Assembly: GCA_946481075.1 (NCBI GenBank)
Contig: CAMLMC010000003.1
Span: 1-64,000, forward strand
Direction: 5' to 3'
From: an uncultured Alphaproteobacteria bacterium
GTDB taxonomy: Bacteria; Pseudomonadota; Alphaproteobacteria; Micavibrionales; Micavibrionaceae
Length of the DNA stretch: 64,000 nucleotides
Below the pieces are notes generated by a model, which made no database searches, was not told where the DNA came from, and worked only from the letters and a program-made list of their open reading frames with translations. Positions 26,613 through 36,599 of the stretch are shown here, piece after piece. Positions within the stretch are counted from its first letter, which is position 1, and the number at the start of each line of letters is the position of its first letter. The translations under genes were made by a program, and so were the position numbers.

Positions 26613-26642
26613 TGTGGATAAAATTTGTGGCATCCATCCACA
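26613..26642. promoter_or_regulatory. DnaA box pair upstream of mnmG
   Basis: TGTGGATAA (26613-26621) is a perfect DnaA box (reverse of TTATCCACA). CCATCCACA (26634-26642), in the opposite orientation, differs at two positions. They lie just before the mnmG start, so DnaA may regulate mnmG. Confidence 0.6.
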
Positions 26643-26657
26643 GTTTCGGATTATAAG

Positions 26658-28562
26658 ATGGCCATGGATTATTCATTCGACGTCATTGTGATCGGCGGTG
26701 GGCATGCAGGCTGTGAAGCCGCTGCGGCCTCCGCCCGCTATGGCGCGAAAACGGCCCTTCTGACGCACCGCCTTGATACAATCGGCGTGATGTCCTGCAA
26801 CCCCGCGATTGGCGGTTTGGGCAAAGGGCATCTGGTGCGTGAAATCGATGCGCTCGACGGCATCATGGGCCGCGTGATCGATCAGGCCGGTATCCAGTTC
26901 CGTATGCTGAACGCGTCCAAAGGCCCCGCCGTGCGCGGCCCCCGCTCCCAGGCGGACCGGAAATTATACCGCGAAGGGATGCAGGCGCTGCTTCGTGAGT
27001 ATCCCAATTTGACGCTTCTCGAAGGCGGCGCGGAAGACCTCACTTATAGTAACGGCGAAGTGACCGGCGTTATCACCGGGGACGGCAAAACCCTTTCCGC
27101 CAAATCTGTGGTCATCACAACGGGCACATTCCTACGCGGTCTCATCCATCGCGGCCTCGAAAAAACACCGGCGGGTCGCGTGGGCGAAAAGCCAGCGGTT
27201 GGCCTCGCCCAAACCCTTGAAAAGCTTGGATTTCCTTTGGGGCGCCTCAAAACCGGTACGCCTGCCCGTATTGATGGCCGCACGATCAATTGGTCGGTTC
27301 TGGAGACGCAGGCCGCGGACAATCCGCCCATCCCGTTTTCGTATATGACGGATAAAATCACGGTGCCGCAGATTGAATGCGGAATCACTTATACCACGCA
27401 AAAAACGCATGACATTATTCGCGCCAATCTCCATCAGGCGCCGATGTATTCGGGCCAGATTTCCGGCACAGGTCCACGCTATTGCCCGTCAATCGAGGAT
27501 AAGGTTGTCCGGTTCGCTGATAAGGAACGCCACCAGATTTTTCTGGAGCCGGAAGGGCTTGATGATCCCACTGTCTATCCGAACGGAATTTCGAATGCGC
27601 TGCCGATCGATGTGCAGGCTGAATTGCTGGCCTCTATTCCCGGCCTTGAAAACGCGAAAATATTCGAATGGGCCTACGCCATTGAATATGATTACTGCGA
27701 TCCACGGGACCTAACGCAAACGCTTGAATCCAAACGTCTTTCCGGTCTGTTTTTAGCGGGCCAGATCAACGGGACGACTGGTTATGAAGAGGCCGCGGCG
27801 CAGGGCCTGATGGCCGGTTTGAATGCCGCCATCCGCGCTGGCGCCGATCCCGTTTCACGTGAAACGGCAAAATTCACGCTCGACCGCTCCGAATCCTATA
27901 TTGGCGTGATGATCGACGACCTCATTTCCCGCGGCGCACCGGAACCTTATCGGATGTTCACTTCCCGTGCGGAATACCGCCTGACGCTCCGCGCCGACAA
28001 TGCCGACCAGCGTCTGACCGACAAGGCTGTTGAAGGCGGTTTTGCCTTTGCTGACCGCGCCGCCGTCTGGTCTGCCAAGAAGGCGGATCTGGCCGCCGCG
28101 CGCCAATTGGTTGCCGAAAAACTGATCGCCACGCCGAACGAATTGGAACGTGCCGGAATCGAAGTAAACAAGGACGGTCGCCGCCGCTCCGCCTTTGATT
28201 TGCTCCATTATCCGGAGATGAGCTGGGAAAAACTCGCCGTCCTTTGGCCGGAAATGAACAATATAGCCCCCGCTATCCGTGAACAGGTTCAGATCGATTC
28301 CACCTATTCCGCCTATATGGGGCAGCAGGAAGCGGATATTGTTTCCTTTAAGAAAGAAGAAGGTATGGCCCTTCCGCATGATCTGGATTACAGCCAGATC
28401 GGAACCCTTTCGACCGAAATTCGTATGAAACTAGAGAGTATCCGCCCCGCTACGCTGGGCGCGGCTTCACGCATACCGGGCGTCACCCCGGCGGCGGTGG
28501 TGTCCCTGCTCCGCTTTGTCAAGCGGCAGAAACGGATCGAGAAAGACCAGAATGCCGCTTAA
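26658..28562 (+). CDS. mnmG: tRNA uridine modification enzyme MnmG (FAD-dependent)
   Basis: FAD-binding partner of MnmE in wobble-uridine modification. The 634-residue protein starts with [23 protein letters not shown], the dinucleotide-binding loop. It has the family signatures [37 protein letters not shown] and [18 protein letters not shown], and a C-terminal helical MnmE-binding domain. I chose the ATG at 26658; an ATG two codons later is possible, and the longer frame starting upstream lies in the DnaA-box region. A parS-like site is embedded in the gene. It overlaps rsmG by 11 bases. Confidence 0.97.
   Translation: MAMDYSFDVIVIGGGHAGCEAAAASARYGAKTALLTHRLDTIGVMSCNPAIGGLGKGHLVREIDALDGIMGRVIDQAGIQFRMLNASKGPAVRGPRSQADRKLYREGMQALLREYPNLTLLEGGAEDLTYSNGEVTGVITGDGKTLSAKSVVITTGTFLRGLIHRGLEKTPAGRVGEKPAVGLAQTLEKLGFPLGRLKTGTPARIDGRTINWSVLETQAADNPPIPFSYMTDKITVPQIECGITYTTQKTHDIIRANLHQAPMYSGQISGTGPRYCPSIEDKVVRFADKERHQIFLEPEGLDDPTVYPNGISNALPIDVQAELLASIPGLENAKIFEWAYAIEYDYCDPRDLTQTLESKRLSGLFLAGQINGTTGYEEAAAQGLMAGLNAAIRAGADPVSRETAKFTLDRSESYIGVMIDDLISRGAPEPYRMFTSRAEYRLTLRADNADQRLTDKAVEGGFAFADRAAVWSAKKADLAAARQLVAEKLIATPNELERAGIEVNKDGRRRSAFDLLHYPEMSWEKLAVLWPEMNNIAPAIREQVQIDSTYSAYMGQQEADIVSFKKEEGMALPHDLDYSQIGTLSTEIRMKLESIRPATLGAASRIPGVTPAAVVSLLRFVKRQKRIEKDQNAA
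27851..27866. promoter_or_regulatory. parS-like site in mnmG
   Basis: CGTTTCACGTGAAACG is a perfect 16-base palindrome, matching parS at 14 of 16 positions with the central GTTTCACGTGAAAC intact. It encodes VSRET in MnmG. Confidence 0.85.
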
Positions 28563-29154
28563 TTCTGTTTCCCGTGAAACACAGGAGCGGCTGAAGACTT
28601 ATCTGGCCCTCCTTGAAAAATGGCAGGCCAAAATCAATCTGGTCAGTCCCGCCACATTGCCGGACGCATGGGAGCGGCATTTCGTGGATTCGGCGCAATT
28701 GGAACCCTTGATCCCCAACGAGGCCGAAACGCTCTATGATCTGGGGTGCGGCGCCGGGTTTCCGGGTCTGGTTTTGGCTATTCTAAGGCCGGCTTTATCG
28801 GTCAGCCTGATCGAATCGGATTCCAAAAAATGCGCCTTTCTTCAGACCGTTTCACGTGAAACAGGCGTGGCTGTAATGGTCGAAAACAACCGGATTGAGG
28901 CAGCGGCGGCCCGTCTTCCCGCCCCGGATGTGATTACGGCCCGGGCGCTGGCCAGCCTTGCAAAACTTCTGGACTATTGTGCGCCCTGGATCGCCGCCAA
29001 TCCCGATCTGGTCCTGATCTTCCCCAAAGGCGCCCAGGCGCAGGCAGAAATCGACGAAGCGGCGCAGAAATGGGATTTTTTAATCGAAACGTCGCAAAGT
29101 TCCACGGACGCAGCCGGACAAATATTGGTCCTGAAATCAGTCAGGAAGCGCTGA
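28552..29154 (+). CDS. rsmG: 16S rRNA (guanine-N7) methyltransferase RsmG
   Basis: Methylates G527 (E. coli numbering) of 16S rRNA using S-adenosylmethionine. The 200-residue protein starts at the ATG at 28552, preceded by GAGAAAG. It has [18 protein letters not shown], then the SAM-binding loop [16 protein letters not shown] and the [10 protein letters not shown] motif near the C-terminal part, all typical of RsmG (GidB). The mnmG-rsmG-parA-parB order is conserved. Two parS-like sites lie in the gene, one at its very start. Confidence 0.96.
   Translation: MPLNSVSRETQERLKTYLALLEKWQAKINLVSPATLPDAWERHFVDSAQLEPLIPNEAETLYDLGCGAGFPGLVLAILRPALSVSLIESDSKKCAFLQTVSRETGVAVMVENNRIEAAAARLPAPDVITARALASLAKLLDYCAPWIAANPDLVLIFPKGAQAQAEIDEAAQKWDFLIETSQSSTDAAGQILVLKSVRKR
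28566..28581. promoter_or_regulatory. parS-like site at the start of rsmG
   Basis: TGTTTCCCGTGAAACA matches the parS consensus at 15 of 16 positions. It encodes VSRET near the RsmG N-terminus. Confidence 0.85.
28848..28863. promoter_or_regulatory. Second parS-like site in rsmG
   Basis: CGTTTCACGTGAAACA matches the parS consensus at 15 of 16 positions and encodes VSRET. Confidence 0.85.
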
Positions 29155-29201
29155 TTTTCGACCTCATTTCCAAATAAGCACCGGTGTAAAGCGCTATTTT
29201 C

Positions 29202-29230
29202 TTGACCTGTACGTCTGATCCTCGCATAGT
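29202..29230 (+). promoter_or_regulatory. Possible parA promoter
   Basis: TTGACC (29202-29207), a 17-base spacer and CATAGT (29225-29230) lie in the 105-bp gap before parA. The -35 is close to consensus, the -10 is weak. Confidence 0.4.
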
Positions 29231-29259
29231 GAAAACCTTCAAGCAGAAAGGGTCAGACC

Positions 29260-30156
29260 GTGGAAAACAACCTGTCCAATGGCAATGTCACGCAAAAACA
29301 ACCGAGATCCTTTCTGTCCGGCCACAAAATTCCGCGCATCCTGTCTGTCGCCAATCAAAAGGGCGGCGTTGGCAAGACAACCACTTCTGTCAATCTTGCA
29401 ACAGCCCTCGCCGCCATTGGTAAGAATGTCTTGCTGGTTGATCTTGATCCGCAGGGGAATGCGTCCACAGGTTTGGGCATCAAACGCGCCGGTATCCGCA
29501 AAAGCGCCTATGATGTCATTTTCGATGATGCCAGCGTTGCCGAAACAGTCCAGCCGACCAAGGTTCCGGGTTTGAATGTTCTGCCATCCTCTATTCATTT
29601 GAGCGGCGCCGAGATTGAGTTGGTAACATCCGAAAACCGCGAATACCGTTTGCAACGCGCGCTGCGCGTGCCGCTGCCTTATGATTACGTGATTATCGAC
29701 TGCCCGCCGTCTTTAAGCCTTTTAACGCTCAATGCGCTGGTTGCGTCCGATTCCATCGTCGTGCCGCTGCAATGCGAGTTTTTCGCGCTGGAAGGGTTGT
29801 CGCATCTGGCCAAGACCGTGGAGCGCGTGAAAAAGAGCTTTAATCCGCGTCTTGATATCCACGGGATTGTCTTGACCATGTTCGACCGCCGCAACAATTT
29901 GTCCGATGCCGTCGCAGCCGATGTGCGGGCCCATTTCGGCGACAAAGTGTATAATACGATTATCCCGCGCAACGTCCGTTTGAGCGAGGCGCCATCATAC
30001 GGCCTGCCCGCGATTGTCTATGACATGAAATGCCCCGGCGCGCGCGCCTATATCAGCCTTGCCGGAGAGGTTGTCAAACGCGAGAAGCAAATTTTGCGCG
30101 AGCTGGCCGCCGCGAAGCCTGAGGACAAAACGGATGGTACCGTAAGCGCCGCGTAA
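29260..30156 (+). CDS. parA: Chromosome partitioning ATPase ParA (Soj)
   Basis: Walker-type ATPase that moves ParB-parS complexes and so segregates the origin region. The 298-residue protein has a 25-residue leader, then the deviant Walker A ANQKGGVGKTTTSVNLA. LLVDLDPQGNAST is the A' motif, and VIIDCPPSLSLLTLNAL is Walker B. There is no N-terminal DNA-binding domain, so it is a chromosomal (Soj-like) form. The start is a GTG with AAAGGG nine bases upstream. It is followed by parB after about 105 bases. Confidence 0.96.
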   Translation: MENNLSNGNVTQKQPRSFLSGHKIPRILSVANQKGGVGKTTTSVNLATALAAIGKNVLLVDLDPQGNASTGLGIKRAGIRKSAYDVIFDDASVAETVQPTKVPGLNVLPSSIHLSGAEIELVTSENREYRLQRALRVPLPYDYVIIDCPPSLSLLTLNALVASDSIVVPLQCEFFALEGLSHLAKTVERVKKSFNPRLDIHGIVLTMFDRRNNLSDAVAADVRAHFGDKVYNTIIPRNVRLSEAPSYGLPAIVYDMKCPGARAYISLAGEVVKREKQILRELAAAKPEDKTDGTVSAA

Positions 30157-30167
30157 AAACTATTTAG

Positions 30168-30179
30168 TGGCAATTGCCA
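30168..30179. repeat. Palindrome between parA and parB
   Basis: TGGCAATTGCCA is a perfect 12-base palindrome in the gap between parA and parB. It may be a protein-binding site; no partner is known. Confidence 0.35.
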
Positions 30180-30261
30180 AGTATTTGTAATATGGTCCGG
30201 TCCTTGCAAATCATTGTAAAAGATGTTTCCAGAGAGACCGTGTAAAAACAGGATAGACAAA

Positions 30262-31194
30262 ATGACACCGAAACAACGTGGATTGGGCCGTGGGCTGGAT
30301 GCCCTGTTCGAAGATGAAGAGGCAACATTTGCCGTGGACGCGAATGCGGATCCGGCAGCGGAAGGGGCATCGGTGAATGCCGGCCCCCGCCGTATGCTTG
30401 GCATAGGGCAACTAACGCCCAACCCCGATCAACCGCGTACTTATTTTGACCCGGCCCTTATCAATGAGCTTGCGAATTCCATCAAGCAGCATGGCCTTCT
30501 GCAACCCATTCTGGTCCGCCCCATTCCGAATTCCCCGGACATGTATGAAATTGTGGCGGGCGAGCGCAGATGGCGCGCCTGTCAGAAGGCGCAAATACAC
30601 GAAGTACCGGTGGTTATTCGTGATCTGGACGATTCCCACGTTCTTCAAATCGCGCTGATCGAAAACCTGCAGCGTCAGGATTTGAACGCGATTGAAGAGG
30701 CCAAAGGCTATCAGCGCCTGATGGATGAATATGCGTTCACGGCCGAAGATGTCGGTCAGGCCGTGAACAAAAGCCGAAGCCACGTGGCAAACCTCGTGCG
30801 ATTGCTCACTCTGCCCGAAAGCGTGCAGCAATATGTGGTGGGCGGCGGATTGTCTGCGGGCCATGCGCGCGCCTTGATCGGTTCCGCCAATCCCGCGCTA
30901 CTTGCCACCGATATCATGGTCAAAGGCCTTTCCGTTCGCCAGACCGAAAAGCTCGTGGCCGCCGAAGCGGGTCGCGAAATCAATCACCGCCCGAAAAAAG
31001 GCAAAGACGCAACCTTCAAGGACCCGAACATTCTGGCGATGGAAAATGATCTTTCCAATGCGCTTGGTATGAAAGTAACAATCTCTATGGTCGGCGAAGG
31101 CCCGGAAGGGTCCTTGCGCATCGATTTCAAATCGCTCGATCAATTCGACGAGATCGCGTTGCGCCTCGCCAAGATTCCAAAAGTGCTTGCATAG
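30262..31194 (+). CDS. parB: Chromosome partitioning protein ParB (CTPase, parS-binding)
   Basis: Binds parS sites, spreads along DNA as a CTP-dependent clamp and stimulates ParA. The 310-residue protein starts RGLGRGLDALFED, the ParA-contacting N-terminus. LTPNPDQPRTYFD and EIVAGERRWRACQKA (the CTP-binding GERR motif) form the N-domain. Next is ALIENLQRQDLNAIEEA, then the helix-turn-helix near VGQAVNKSRSHVANLVRLL, and a C-terminal dimerisation domain. The start is the ATG after AGGATAGACAAA. Four parS-like sites lie within 5 kb upstream. Confidence 0.96.
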   Translation: MTPKQRGLGRGLDALFEDEEATFAVDANADPAAEGASVNAGPRRMLGIGQLTPNPDQPRTYFDPALINELANSIKQHGLLQPILVRPIPNSPDMYEIVAGERRWRACQKAQIHEVPVVIRDLDDSHVLQIALIENLQRQDLNAIEEAKGYQRLMDEYAFTAEDVGQAVNKSRSHVANLVRLLTLPESVQQYVVGGGLSAGHARALIGSANPALLATDIMVKGLSVRQTEKLVAAEAGREINHRPKKGKDATFKDPNILAMENDLSNALGMKVTISMVGEGPEGSLRIDFKSLDQFDEIALRLAKIPKVLA

Positions 31195-31207
31195 GGCCGG
31201 ATAATAA

Positions 31208-31837
31208 ATGAACGATATTCTTTTAAACTGGCTGATGCTTGTCGGGGTTTTCAGTGTGGCGCTTGCCTCACCCGGCCCCGATTTTATCATGGCTATACGC
31301 AACTCGATCCTATATTCGCGCCGTGCGGGAATTATGACGGCGATCGGTTTTGGATTGGGGGTTGCCGTACATGTTGCCTATTGCCTTGGCGGCCTTGCGA
31401 TTGTGATTTCGAAATCGGTCATGCTTTTCACCATCCTGAAATATATCGGTGCCGCCTATCTTTTCTATGTAGGAATCAAGGCCCTTCGTTCAACAGGGTT
31501 TTCCGGCGCGGATATGGATGCTTCAGGGGCGAAAACCATGCCGGATATTCAGGCGCTTCGAAGCGGTTTTATCACGAATTTGTTCAACCCGAAGGCGACG
31601 ATGTTCTTTCTGGCGTTGTTCACGCAAATCCTAAGTCCGGATGCGACCATGCCCGTACAGGCATTGTATGGCCTGACCTGCATTGTCATGACAATGATAT
31701 GGTTTTCGATTGTCTCGATTGTTTTGACCGCGCCCGCTATTCGCCAGAAATTCCTGAAAGCGTCGCGGTGGATCGACCGCGTCTGCGGCGGGTTGTTTAT
31801 AGCCCTTGGTGTCAAGCTGGCCTTGGCCAAAGCCTGA
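31208..31837 (+). CDS. LysE/RhtB family exporter
   Basis: This 209-residue inner-membrane protein has about six hydrophobic segments and the family's N-terminal signature ASPGPDFIMAIRNSI with GIMTAIGFGLGVAVH after it. LKYIGAAYLFYVGIKAL and FITNLFNPKATMFFLA are also typical. Members export amino acids such as lysine, homoserine or threonine; the substrate here is unknown. It starts 13 bases after parB and may be cotranscribed, which is probably incidental. Confidence 0.93.
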   Translation: MNDILLNWLMLVGVFSVALASPGPDFIMAIRNSILYSRRAGIMTAIGFGLGVAVHVAYCLGGLAIVISKSVMLFTILKYIGAAYLFYVGIKALRSTGFSGADMDASGAKTMPDIQALRSGFITNLFNPKATMFFLALFTQILSPDATMPVQALYGLTCIVMTMIWFSIVSIVLTAPAIRQKFLKASRWIDRVCGGLFIALGVKLALAKA

Positions 31838-32848
31838 TTATTGCGATGCGAGCGAGAGGATCGCTTGCGAACACAACGTTTCCACCGGTGCGCCGGTGGT
31901 TTTCGTTTGCGCCTCTATCTGGCTAAGCCGCGTCATGATCGCCATCAATTTCCTTTCGCTGTATTTGCGCAGGTGCGATTTGAAGGCGTCTTCCTGTTTG
32001 AAGAAAATCGGCGGTTGCAATTCCTTCATCGCGGCTTCGATCGGAGTGCCGAGATCGGCCGCGCTGCGCACCGAATGAAGGCGGCGATAGTGGTTTTGCA
32101 TCGAGCGCAGTATAGTGACGACGGCCACGCCCTCACCCAGCAATTTGTTATAGGTCGCAAGCGATAATTCCGTCTGCCCTGCACCCATCGCGTAAATCAG
32201 GTCATCGATAGATTGGTCGCCGGCTTCGCCGCAGGCGGCCCTCGCATCATCCAGTGTGATGTTTTTCTGGCTTCCTGCGTAAATGAAAAGTTTTTCGAGC
32301 TCGTTTCGCGCCCTGGCACGGTCTCCCGCGATATTGCCGGCAAGCCATTGCACGGCATCGGGCTGCACGGTGTATCCATTTTCCTGCGCCATCTGGCGGA
32401 TCAGGTTTGATACGCCGCGCGCATCTTCGACATAACAGGGAACGGCGGCGGCATTACCGGATTTTTCGCAAAGGGCGCGAAGCGTCGACCGCGGGCCCAG
32501 TTCACCCGCCTCAATCACCACAAGATTTTCCGCGCTCGGCGCGGCCAGATAGTCTTTCAGCACCGTTGTTATTTTATCGGCGCCGTCTTCGATGCGGATC
32601 AGACGCGCACCGCCCATCAGGGACATGGATTGCGCTTCGTCGAACAGGCGCGATTTGTCTTCAACAATCTGGTCGGAAGTCAAAACGGTGACATTGAAGG
32701 GATCGGATAAGTCCGCGACGACGCTTTGTGAAATGGTTTTCGCGCGCTCGCGCATCAATCCCGCATCGGGACCGTAGACCAGAACCACGCGGGCTTTGGC
32801 GTCCGGTTTCTTGACGAAGGGTTCAATGTCTTTCCAGCCGAGTTTCAT
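31838..32848 (-). CDS. holA: DNA polymerase III subunit delta
   Basis: Clamp-loader subunit that opens the beta sliding clamp. The 336-residue protein has the N-terminal RecA-like fold without a working Walker A (VVLVYGPDAGLMRERAKTI), then LLAGNIAGDRARARNELEKL-like sequence and the C-terminal collar domain with ILRSMQNHYRRLH. The length fits the family. It is the last gene of the minus-strand leuS-lptE-holA run, converging on the exporter gene. Confidence 0.93.
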   Translation of the reverse strand: MKLGWKDIEPFVKKPDAKARVVLVYGPDAGLMRERAKTISQSVVADLSDPFNVTVLTSDQIVEDKSRLFDEAQSMSLMGGARLIRIEDGADKITTVLKDYLAAPSAENLVVIEAGELGPRSTLRALCEKSGNAAAVPCYVEDARGVSNLIRQMAQENGYTVQPDAVQWLAGNIAGDRARARNELEKLFIYAGSQKNITLDDARAACGEAGDQSIDDLIYAMGAGQTELSLATYNKLLGEGVAVVTILRSMQNHYRRLHSVRSAADLGTPIEAAMKELQPPIFFKQEDAFKSHLRKYSERKLMAIMTRLSQIEAQTKTTGAPVETLCSQAILSLASQ

Positions 32849-32907
32849 GGGGCTATCTTAAGGAAAGACCGGCGTGACTTCTACGGTTCTTTTACGAATT
32901 TCCGCCG

Positions 32908-33159
32908 TTAAGCGTGGAGCGCTTCACCCGCGACCAGTAAATGGCGTTTTTCCGCTTCCTCACTCAGTCTCTTAAGGACGCTGTCATAGCCATCGCTTTT
33001 GGGAATGGTTTCGACCAGCTGCTCTCCGGACTGATTGAATTCGTTTTTGGCCATGCCCTTAATAACGATGGCCCAGGAATCGCAGGGCACGCCCTGACGA
33101 TTGCCGCCTTCGACGATGTTCACATCCAGATAGGGTTTTGAGTCTTCAGCCGTTTCCAT
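32908..33159 (-). CDS. Small 83-aa protein between lptE and holA, unrecognised
   Basis: The ATG at 33159 follows the strong purine-rich AAGGAAAGGAAA, good support for a real gene. The 83 residues are soluble and acidic (METAEDSKPYLDVNIVEGG) with one Cys and no recognised motif. It sits between lptE and holA in the same direction. About 140 bp upstream to lptE hold nothing obvious. Confidence 0.65.
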   Translation of the reverse strand: METAEDSKPYLDVNIVEGGNRQGVPCDSWAIVIKGMAKNEFNQSGEQLVETIPKSDGYDSVLKRLSEEAEKRHLLVAGEALHA

Positions 33160-33303
33160 GTCATTTCCTTTCCTTGATTGAGAAGAAATATTTCACATGG
33201 TCGCTTTAGTATTTTTAAAGGCGGTACAAGCTGGCCTTCAAATTCCGCCAGTGTGCATAACACTGTGGGTAAGTTTAGACGCTTGGAAAATTGCGTCAAG
33301 AAA

Positions 33304-33798
33304 TTATTTTTTGAAATAAAGTGACAGATGGGTTTCGATCTGTCGGGCTAGGTCGGCAAGCGCCGCTTCCCGCGCATCGGCTTCGGATATCCGCGTGGCG
33401 AACTGTGTGGCCGAGACGTTGTAGCTGGTGATCGCGGTGAGAGAGCGTGACAGAACGGAGGCGTTGGTCGCATTGTCGATCAGATTCATCGATACCTGAA
33501 GCCGGATTTGTTTGCGGGTAGCTTCGGAATCGATGGTGATGTCGAGGTCGCGCTCCTGTTCCGCAACCGGGCTTAGAACCAGTTTATGCGTCGGAGAGGA
33601 CGGATAGCCATTTTGATAGAAGCGGTCGATCAAGTGGTTGCGCAGCTCGATGCCCGCCGCATCCGGCACCATGGCGATTTCAATCTTGTCCAATCCCGCT
33701 ACGACATTCTTGTCGCCATATTGGCCGTACATCGGCGTGAACCCGCAAGCGGCGAGGAATAAGGATAGGAAAATCGAAAGTTTAAGCAGCAACGACAT
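33304..33798 (-). CDS. lptE: LPS assembly lipoprotein LptE
   Basis: Outer-membrane lipoprotein that plugs the LptD barrel during lipopolysaccharide insertion. From the ATG at 33798 (after GGAAGGATC) the product is 164 residues, with a signal peptide and lipobox [11 protein letters not shown], the usual alphaproteobacterial LptE start. The rest shows [30 protein letters not shown] and a C-terminal helix. It overlaps leuS by about 17 bases and precedes holA, the conserved order. A 40-residue upstream extension inside leuS is rejected. Confidence 0.92.
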   Translation of the reverse strand: MSLLLKLSIFLSLFLAACGFTPMYGQYGDKNVVAGLDKIEIAMVPDAAGIELRNHLIDRFYQNGYPSSPTHKLVLSPVAEQERDLDITIDSEATRKQIRLQVSMNLIDNATNASVLSRSLTAITSYNVSATQFATRISEADAREAALADLARQIETHLSLYFKK

Positions 33799-36385
33799 TG
33801 ACGATCCTTCCAGGGACAACGATGACCTTTTTGACGGACTTTCCTTCAAGCGCGGCCTGAACATTGGCTTCCGACAGCGCAGCATTTTCGGCTGTCTTCT
33901 GATCCGCATCAGCAGCAAGGGTAATCGTCGCGCGCATCTTGCCGTTCACCTGTACGGCGAGCGTGACGGTGTCGGATTCCAGCAGGGCTTCATCGGCGAG
34001 CGGCCACGGCGTTTGCGTGAGCATTGTATTGTTACCGAGATGTTCCCACAATTCTTCCGCCATGTGCGGCGCCATCGGGTTGATCATGATCACAAGGGAT
34101 TCAATCGCTTCGCGGAGCGCCCATTGCTCATCGGCGGATTTCGCGTTGAACGATGAAATGGTGTTCGAGAATTCCCGAATGCGGGCCACGGCCTTGTTCA
34201 TATGGAATGCTTCGATGTCCTTGCCCACGCCGTCGATGGTTTTGTGCGTGGCGCGGCGCAGTTCCGTTGCAGCATCCGAGAAGGAAGACGGCCCATGCAG
34301 ATCCTTCGGTAAGGTTGCCGCAACTTCGGTGACAAGGCGGTGAACACGGTTGATATATTTCCACGATCCCTCGATCCCGGCTTCCGACCATTCAAGGTCA
34401 CGTTCCGGCGGAGAGTCGGAGAGGATGAAAAGACGCGCAGCATCGGCACCATATGTGTCGATGATGTCCTGCGGGTCGATGACGTTCTTTTTCGATTTCG
34501 ACATCTTGATGGTCTGGCCAATGGTGACAGGCTTGTTGCCCTCAATCGTTGTCCATTTGCCGTTATCATCCTTTTGAACATCGGTCGGGAACAGCCATTT
34601 GCCGTCCGCATCCTGGAAGGTTGCGTGCGTGACCATCCCTTGCGTGAACAGGCCGGTGAAGGGCTCGTCACTTGGCACCGGATAGCCGCAATCGCGGAGC
34701 GCGCGGGTCCAGAAACGGGAATAGAGAAGGTGTAGAACCGCATGTTCGACGCCGCCGATATATTGGTCGACCGCGCCCCAGTAATCTGTGGCTTTTTTGG
34801 AGAAGGCTTCGTTATCATTGCGGGCATCGAGATAGCGCAAATAATACCAGCTGCTATCCACGAACGTGTCCATCGTGTCGGTTTCGCGGGTGGCCGCGCC
34901 GCCACAAGCCGGGCAGGTCGTGTTTTTCCATGTCGGATGACGCACGAGCGGATTGCCCGGCGCGTCGTAATTGATGTCCTGCGGCAATTCGATGGGCAAT
35001 TGATCCTCAGGTACTGGCACCGCGCCGCATGTGTCGCAGTAAACGATTGGAATGGGGCAGCCCCAGTAACGTTGACGCACCGCGCCCCAGTCACGCAGGC
35101 GGAAATTGGTGACGCCCTTCCCTCTTCCCAGTTCTTCGAGTTTGGCAATCGCCGCGGCTTTTGCTTCATCGATATTCTTACCGTTGAGAAACTCGGAATT
35201 GATGATCTTGCCCGGGCCTGTGTAGGGCAAAGTTTCTTCAGTGTCATTCTGAGGCGAAGCCGAAGAATCCCGAGATCCTTCGCTGCGCTCAGGATGACAG
35301 GAAACGACTTGAACGATTGGTAAGCCATATTTCGTTGCGAATTCGAAATCGCGTTCGTCATGCGCGGGGCAACCGAAGATCGCGCCCGTGCCATAATCCA
35401 TCAGGATGAAGTTGGCGAGATAGACAGGAAGTTTCTTGCCTTCGATAAAGGGGTGATCGACGAAGTGGCCGGTGTTGAAGCCAATCTTTTCGGCCTGTTC
35501 GATGGCGGCTTCGGATGTGCCGCCCGCCTGACATTCCTTTATAAAGGCATCATAGCCTTCCTTGTCGCCGGCCAGTTGCTTGGCGAGAGGGTGATCGAAG
35601 GCAAGACCGACAAAGCTTGCGCCGAACAAGGTGTCGGGGCGGGTCGTGTAAACCTCGATCTGTCCGTCTGTTGACAGAAGGTTGAACGTGAATTGTGCGC
35701 CCTGTGACTTGCCGATCCAGTTTTCCTGCATCAGGCGGACCTTTTCCGGCCAGCGATCGAGGGTCTTGATGCCTTCGATCAGATCATCGGCATATTTCGT
35801 GATACGGAAGAACCATTGATTGAGTTTGCGGCGCTCAACCAGCGCGCCTGTGCGCCACCCTCTTCCATCCACCACCTGTTCGTTTGCCAGAACCGTGTTG
35901 TCGACCGGATCCCAGTTGACCATCGACTCCTTGCGGTAGGCGAGATCGTTTTCGAGAAGTTTCAAAAACATCTTCTGCTGATGTTTGTAATATTTCGGGT
36001 GGCAGGTCGCGACTTCGCGGGACCAGTCGATGGCAAGGCCCATAGACAACATCTGTTGTTTCATCTGTGCGATGTTGGAATAGGTCCACTCGCTTGGGTG
36101 GACATTGCGTTCCATCGCCGCGTTTTCTGCCGGCAATCCCATCGCGTCCCACCCCATCGGGTTCAGGACGTTAAAACCTTTGGCTTTTTTGTAACGGGCG
36201 ACAACGTCGGAGAGCGTGTAGTTGCGAACGTGGCCGATATGGATGCGGCCCGATGGGTATGGCAGCATGGCAAGGACGTAATATTTCTCGCGGCTTTCAT
36301 CTTCCGTGACCTCGAACGATTTTCGTTCGTGCCAGATTTTCTGCCACTTGCTTTCGGTTTCCTTGATATTGTACCGGGAGTTCAT
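33782..36385 (-). CDS. leuS: Leucyl-tRNA synthetase
   Basis: Charges tRNA-Leu with leucine and edits mischarged products. The 867-residue protein has the class I HIGH motif ([13 protein letters not shown]), the KMSKS motif ([13 protein letters not shown]), a CP1 editing domain and a zinc-binding cluster ([10 protein letters not shown], then CPACGG). After [10 protein letters not shown] an in-frame segment [18 protein letters not shown] is encoded by a palindromic repeat, in the region linking the editing domain to the catalytic core, where such a loop is likely tolerated. It overlaps lptE. The start ATG at 36385 gives a normal length. Confidence 0.97.
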   Translation of the reverse strand: MNSRYNIKETESKWQKIWHERKSFEVTEDESREKYYVLAMLPYPSGRIHIGHVRNYTLSDVVARYKKAKGFNVLNPMGWDAMGLPAENAAMERNVHPSEWTYSNIAQMKQQMLSMGLAIDWSREVATCHPKYYKHQQKMFLKLLENDLAYRKESMVNWDPVDNTVLANEQVVDGRGWRTGALVERRKLNQWFFRITKYADDLIEGIKTLDRWPEKVRLMQENWIGKSQGAQFTFNLLSTDGQIEVYTTRPDTLFGASFVGLAFDHPLAKQLAGDKEGYDAFIKECQAGGTSEAAIEQAEKIGFNTGHFVDHPFIEGKKLPVYLANFILMDYGTGAIFGCPAHDERDFEFATKYGLPIVQVVSCHPERSEGSRDSSASPQNDTEETLPYTGPGKIINSEFLNGKNIDEAKAAAIAKLEELGRGKGVTNFRLRDWGAVRQRYWGCPIPIVYCDTCGAVPVPEDQLPIELPQDINYDAPGNPLVRHPTWKNTTCPACGGAATRETDTMDTFVDSSWYYLRYLDARNDNEAFSKKATDYWGAVDQYIGGVEHAVLHLLYSRFWTRALRDCGYPVPSDEPFTGLFTQGMVTHATFQDADGKWLFPTDVQKDDNGKWTTIEGNKPVTIGQTIKMSKSKKNVIDPQDIIDTYGADAARLFILSDSPPERDLEWSEAGIEGSWKYINRVHRLVTEVAATLPKDLHGPSSFSDAATELRRATHKTIDGVGKDIEAFHMNKAVARIREFSNTISSFNAKSADEQWALREAIESLVIMINPMAPHMAEELWEHLGNNTMLTQTPWPLADEALLESDTVTLAVQVNGKMRATITLAADADQKTAENAALSEANVQAALEGKSVKKVIVVPGRIVNVVAA
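35242..35299. repeat. Palindromic repeat copy inside leuS
   Basis: TGTCATTCTGA at the left and TCAGGATGACA at the right are inverted copies with one mismatch. The internal parts (GGCGAAGCCGAAGAATC and GATCCTTCGCTGCGC) also pair. The 58-bp element is translated in frame in LeuS. Confidence 0.85.
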
Positions 36386-36424
36386 CCGTGCGCTCTCTTA
36401 TTATCTATTGTAATAATCATACTC

Positions 36425-36500
36425 TCACCCTGAGTGAATGCGAAGGGGCTCCTTCTCGCGCGTACGATAGGGAGATTCTTCGCTGGCGCTCAGAATGACA
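36425..36500. repeat. Palindromic repeat copy upstream of leuS
   Basis: TCACCCTGAGTGAATGCGAAGG at the left and CTTCGCTGGCGCTCAGAATGACA at the right are inverted relatives of the copies in mnmE and leuS. This intergenic copy is more diverged. Confidence 0.75.
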
Positions 36501-36547
36501 GCTTATGTCAGTATTAAGTGAGGAAAGCCTTGGAAATCAAGGATAAA

Positions 36548-36574
36548 GAAAACCCGGCACGCTGGCCGGGGTTT
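36548..36574 (-). terminator. Intrinsic terminator after the DUF3576 lipoprotein gene
   Basis: On the reverse strand GAAACCCCGGC, a short loop and GCCGGGTTTTC are followed by TTTAT. It lies about 26 bases after the stop at 36600. Confidence 0.8.
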
Positions 36575-36599
36575 CGTGTCTTTAATATAAAGGCTGGGA

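Noticed and set aside
34198..35394. A 398-codon reverse-strand open frame in another frame of leuS
   Set aside because: LeuS is unmistakable in the overlapping frame, and the alternative product is Arg/Ser-rich nonsense.
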